NCBI GenBank assembly: GCA_963823755.1
Contig: CAWGMP010000017.1
Location: forward strand, 496,001-560,000
Length of the DNA stretch: 64,000 bases
Source: GCA-003244245 sp963823755
Lineage (GTDB): Bacteria > Actinomycetota > Actinomycetes > Mycobacteriales > Pseudonocardiaceae
Direction of reading: 5' to 3'
Notes under the pieces: generated by a model
Databases searched by the model: none
What the model was told of the DNA's origin: nothing
The model's input: the letters and a program-made list of their open reading frames with translations, nothing else
Part shown: piece after piece, positions 62,980 to 64,000 of the stretch
How positions within the stretch are numbered: position 1 is the first letter of the stretch
How the letters are laid out: each line of letters starts with the position of its first letter
Program-made: the position numbers and the translations under genes

Positions 62980-63145
62980 TGGTGCCCCCGGCAGGATTCG
63001 AACCTGCGACACACGGTTGAGGAAGGTGCGCGACGGCGCGTACTACGCGTTCTACCTGCGACTTTCGTGTGCCAAGGGTTCGCAGTGGTCACGTCACACG
63101 ACGCCGGACGACCCTGGTTCGCGTCACAAACCGTGTTACGGGCGC
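62980..63145. repeat. tRNA-Arg(CCT) 3'-half scar, copy 3 (with acceptor and CCA)
   Basis: Minus strand: CTTCCTCAACCG, T-arm GCAGG-TTCGAAT-CCTGC, acceptor CGGGGGCA and CCA. The best preserved copy: everything from the anticodon loop to the CCA end. The D arm and 5' acceptor are absent. Adjacent 110 bp shared with copies 1 and 2. Confidence 0.7.
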
Positions 63146-63333
63146 CCCCGCACACGCTGCACCCAACGAGCCAGGGAAGGAGACGGCGCCGGCCCGGCGC
63201 GCATGATCTCGGCGCAGTGACTCCGGCTGATCTTCTAGTGATTCTTGGTCGATAGTGAAGGGCAGGATGTCGACGCTGGTGTAGCAAGCCGCAGCAGCGA
63301 CGGCTGGGCCCGCCCAGCTCCCACAGGGGTTGG

Positions 63334-63552
63334 TCAGGCGGCGACTTCGACCGTTCGCCCTTGACTTGTCGGCGGAGGAACAGGCAGGTCAGCCTCGTGT
63401 AAACCCTCAATGTGGAAGGCGATGGCGTCGCGCATCTCGACTGAACATTCGTCGATGCTGTCACCGGTCGCCACGACGCCCGGGAGGTCAGGGCAGTAGG
63501 CCGAGTAGTTGGTCGAACCGTCACCTTCGATGATGATCAAGTAGCTGCTCAT
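63334..63552 (-). CDS. hicB: HicB-type antitoxin
   Basis: 72 aa. YLIIIEGDGSTNYSAYCPDLPGVVATGDSIDECSVEMRDAIAFHIEGL is a complete HicB fold. ATG overlaps the hicA stop (ATGA). Intact. Confidence 0.87.
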   Translation of the reverse strand: MSSYLIIIEGDGSTNYSAYCPDLPGVVATGDSIDECSVEMRDAIAFHIEGLHEADLPVPPPTSQGRTVEVAA

Positions 63553-63779
63553 GTGTTTCCTCCCTCCGCAGCTTCATCGGTTCTGCCAGTGTCGTTCCTG
63601 AGCCCGGCCTGTTTCAAGATGCTGCCCAGCGTCTTCGGGTGCAAGTCATCGCTCGGCTTCCCAGGAACGGTCACCAGACCTGGCTTCGTCGGATGTTTGT
63701 ACTGACGGTGCGATCCACGGGTCCGGGCAAGCTACCAACAGTCGCCTTCGATGAGCCTGAGCAGCGCCGTGACCTCCAT
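63549..63779 (-). pseudogene. hicA: HicA-type toxin with an in-frame amber codon
   Basis: MEVTALLRLIEGDCW, then TAG, then LARTRGSHRQYKHPTKPGLVTVPG...DLHPKTLGSILKQAGL in the same frame. HicA proteins read DGWxLxRxxGSHxxY, so the stop (63732-63734) replaces the residue after Trp, probably Tyr (TAC/TAT to TAG). The catalytic His in GSHRQY lies beyond the stop. Confidence 0.83.
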
Positions 63780-64000
63780 CGGCGAGAAAGCGTAGCGTGG
63801 CCCTGCGGCACTGGGTTCGAACGCCCGGACGCGGATCCGGCTGAGTTGCTCGACTACGCGCGTGCTCTGGACGTGGAGGGTCCGGTGCGCCGGGTCGTCG
63901 AGGCGGTGCTGAGCCCTACGCAGTGCTACATAACCGCAGGCCAGACCATAAAACGTTGCCCACACCGCGAGATGTCCGCGAAGGCCTACGAGCGCGATGC
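63780..64000. other. Window end, no supported gene
   Basis: A frame runs antisense from 63965 into hicA, but its N-terminal part (MWATFYGLACGYVAL...) has no recognisable features. Confidence 0.3.

Noticed and set aside
62860..63255. Short plus-strand proteins reading PGRIRTCDTRLRK
   Set aside because: This peptide is a translation of the tRNA-Arg 3' half, a frequent misannotation.

Overview
High-GC actinomycete DNA, most likely from the Pseudonocardiales. The backbone genes support this: pssA, the C-terminus of an AAA+ ATPase, a LytR_C protein, a DUF3263 protein and def occur in the same neighbourhood in mycobacteria (the Rv0429c-Rv0436c region of M. tuberculosis). GTG/TTG starts, an actinomycete-type conjugation module and many IS elements fit as well. 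I see no rRNA and no CRISPR array.

Layout. 1-0.8 kb: 3' part of pssA. 0.9-1.6 kb: vapBC. 1.9-8.8 kb: a Nit1C (MSMEG_0565-0572-type) nitrilase operon with flavoprotein, amidohydrolase, Sll0783-like protein, radical SAM protein, a GNAT/AIR-synthase fusion, and two tandem nitrilase-fold proteins, the second lacking the catalytic Cys and Glu. The glycosyltransferase that belongs to this operon is at 42.1-43.3 kb. The 33.3 kb between them (about 8837-42133) is an integrative element bounded by attL (8817-8861) and attR (42109-42153), with a large serine integrase whose start is 10 bp from attR.

The left two thirds of the element is conflict/defence cargo and mobile DNA. It holds a two-gene TIR-TM-WD40 system (9.2-11.7 kb), an RHH repressor with a DUF262-DUF1524 (GmrSD-like) nuclease (13.3-15.2 kb), and two TIR-STAND-WD40 genes in inverted orientation. 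Of these, one is frameshifted with 4 WD40 repeats (16-18.7 kb) and one is intact with 13 near-identical repeats (25.1-29.1 kb). Between them lie a tRNA-Tyr-like gene, an ISL3 broken by IS66 and a palindrome-flanked MITE, and an IS3. The right third holds a broken DUF5919-like regulator coupled to an inositol-monophosphatase-family gene, small hypothetical proteins, a frameshifted GntR repressor, an FtsK/TraB-type conjugative translocase followed by CTAGACCC repeats (possible clt), and the integrase.

Right of the element: 43.3-45.9 kb has an AAA+ remnant, a frameshifted SRPBCC gene and an AmpG-like transporter. 46.2-49.9 kb is a graspetide cluster (precursor, ATP-grasp ligase, PIMT-like methyltransferase) beside an XRE-TPR regulator. 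50.3-52 kb is backbone (LytR_C, DUF3263, def). 52-55 kb is a restriction-modification fusion stopped by one amber codon. 55.2-64 kb is an accretion zone: an intact MazEF, a decayed phosphotransferase, nested IS elements, three scars of the tRNA-Arg(CCT) 3' half, and three TA loci in which the antitoxin is intact but the toxin carries a frameshift or stop.

Many genes here differ from intact only by one base or one stop codon, so resequencing is needed to separate real decay from consensus errors.
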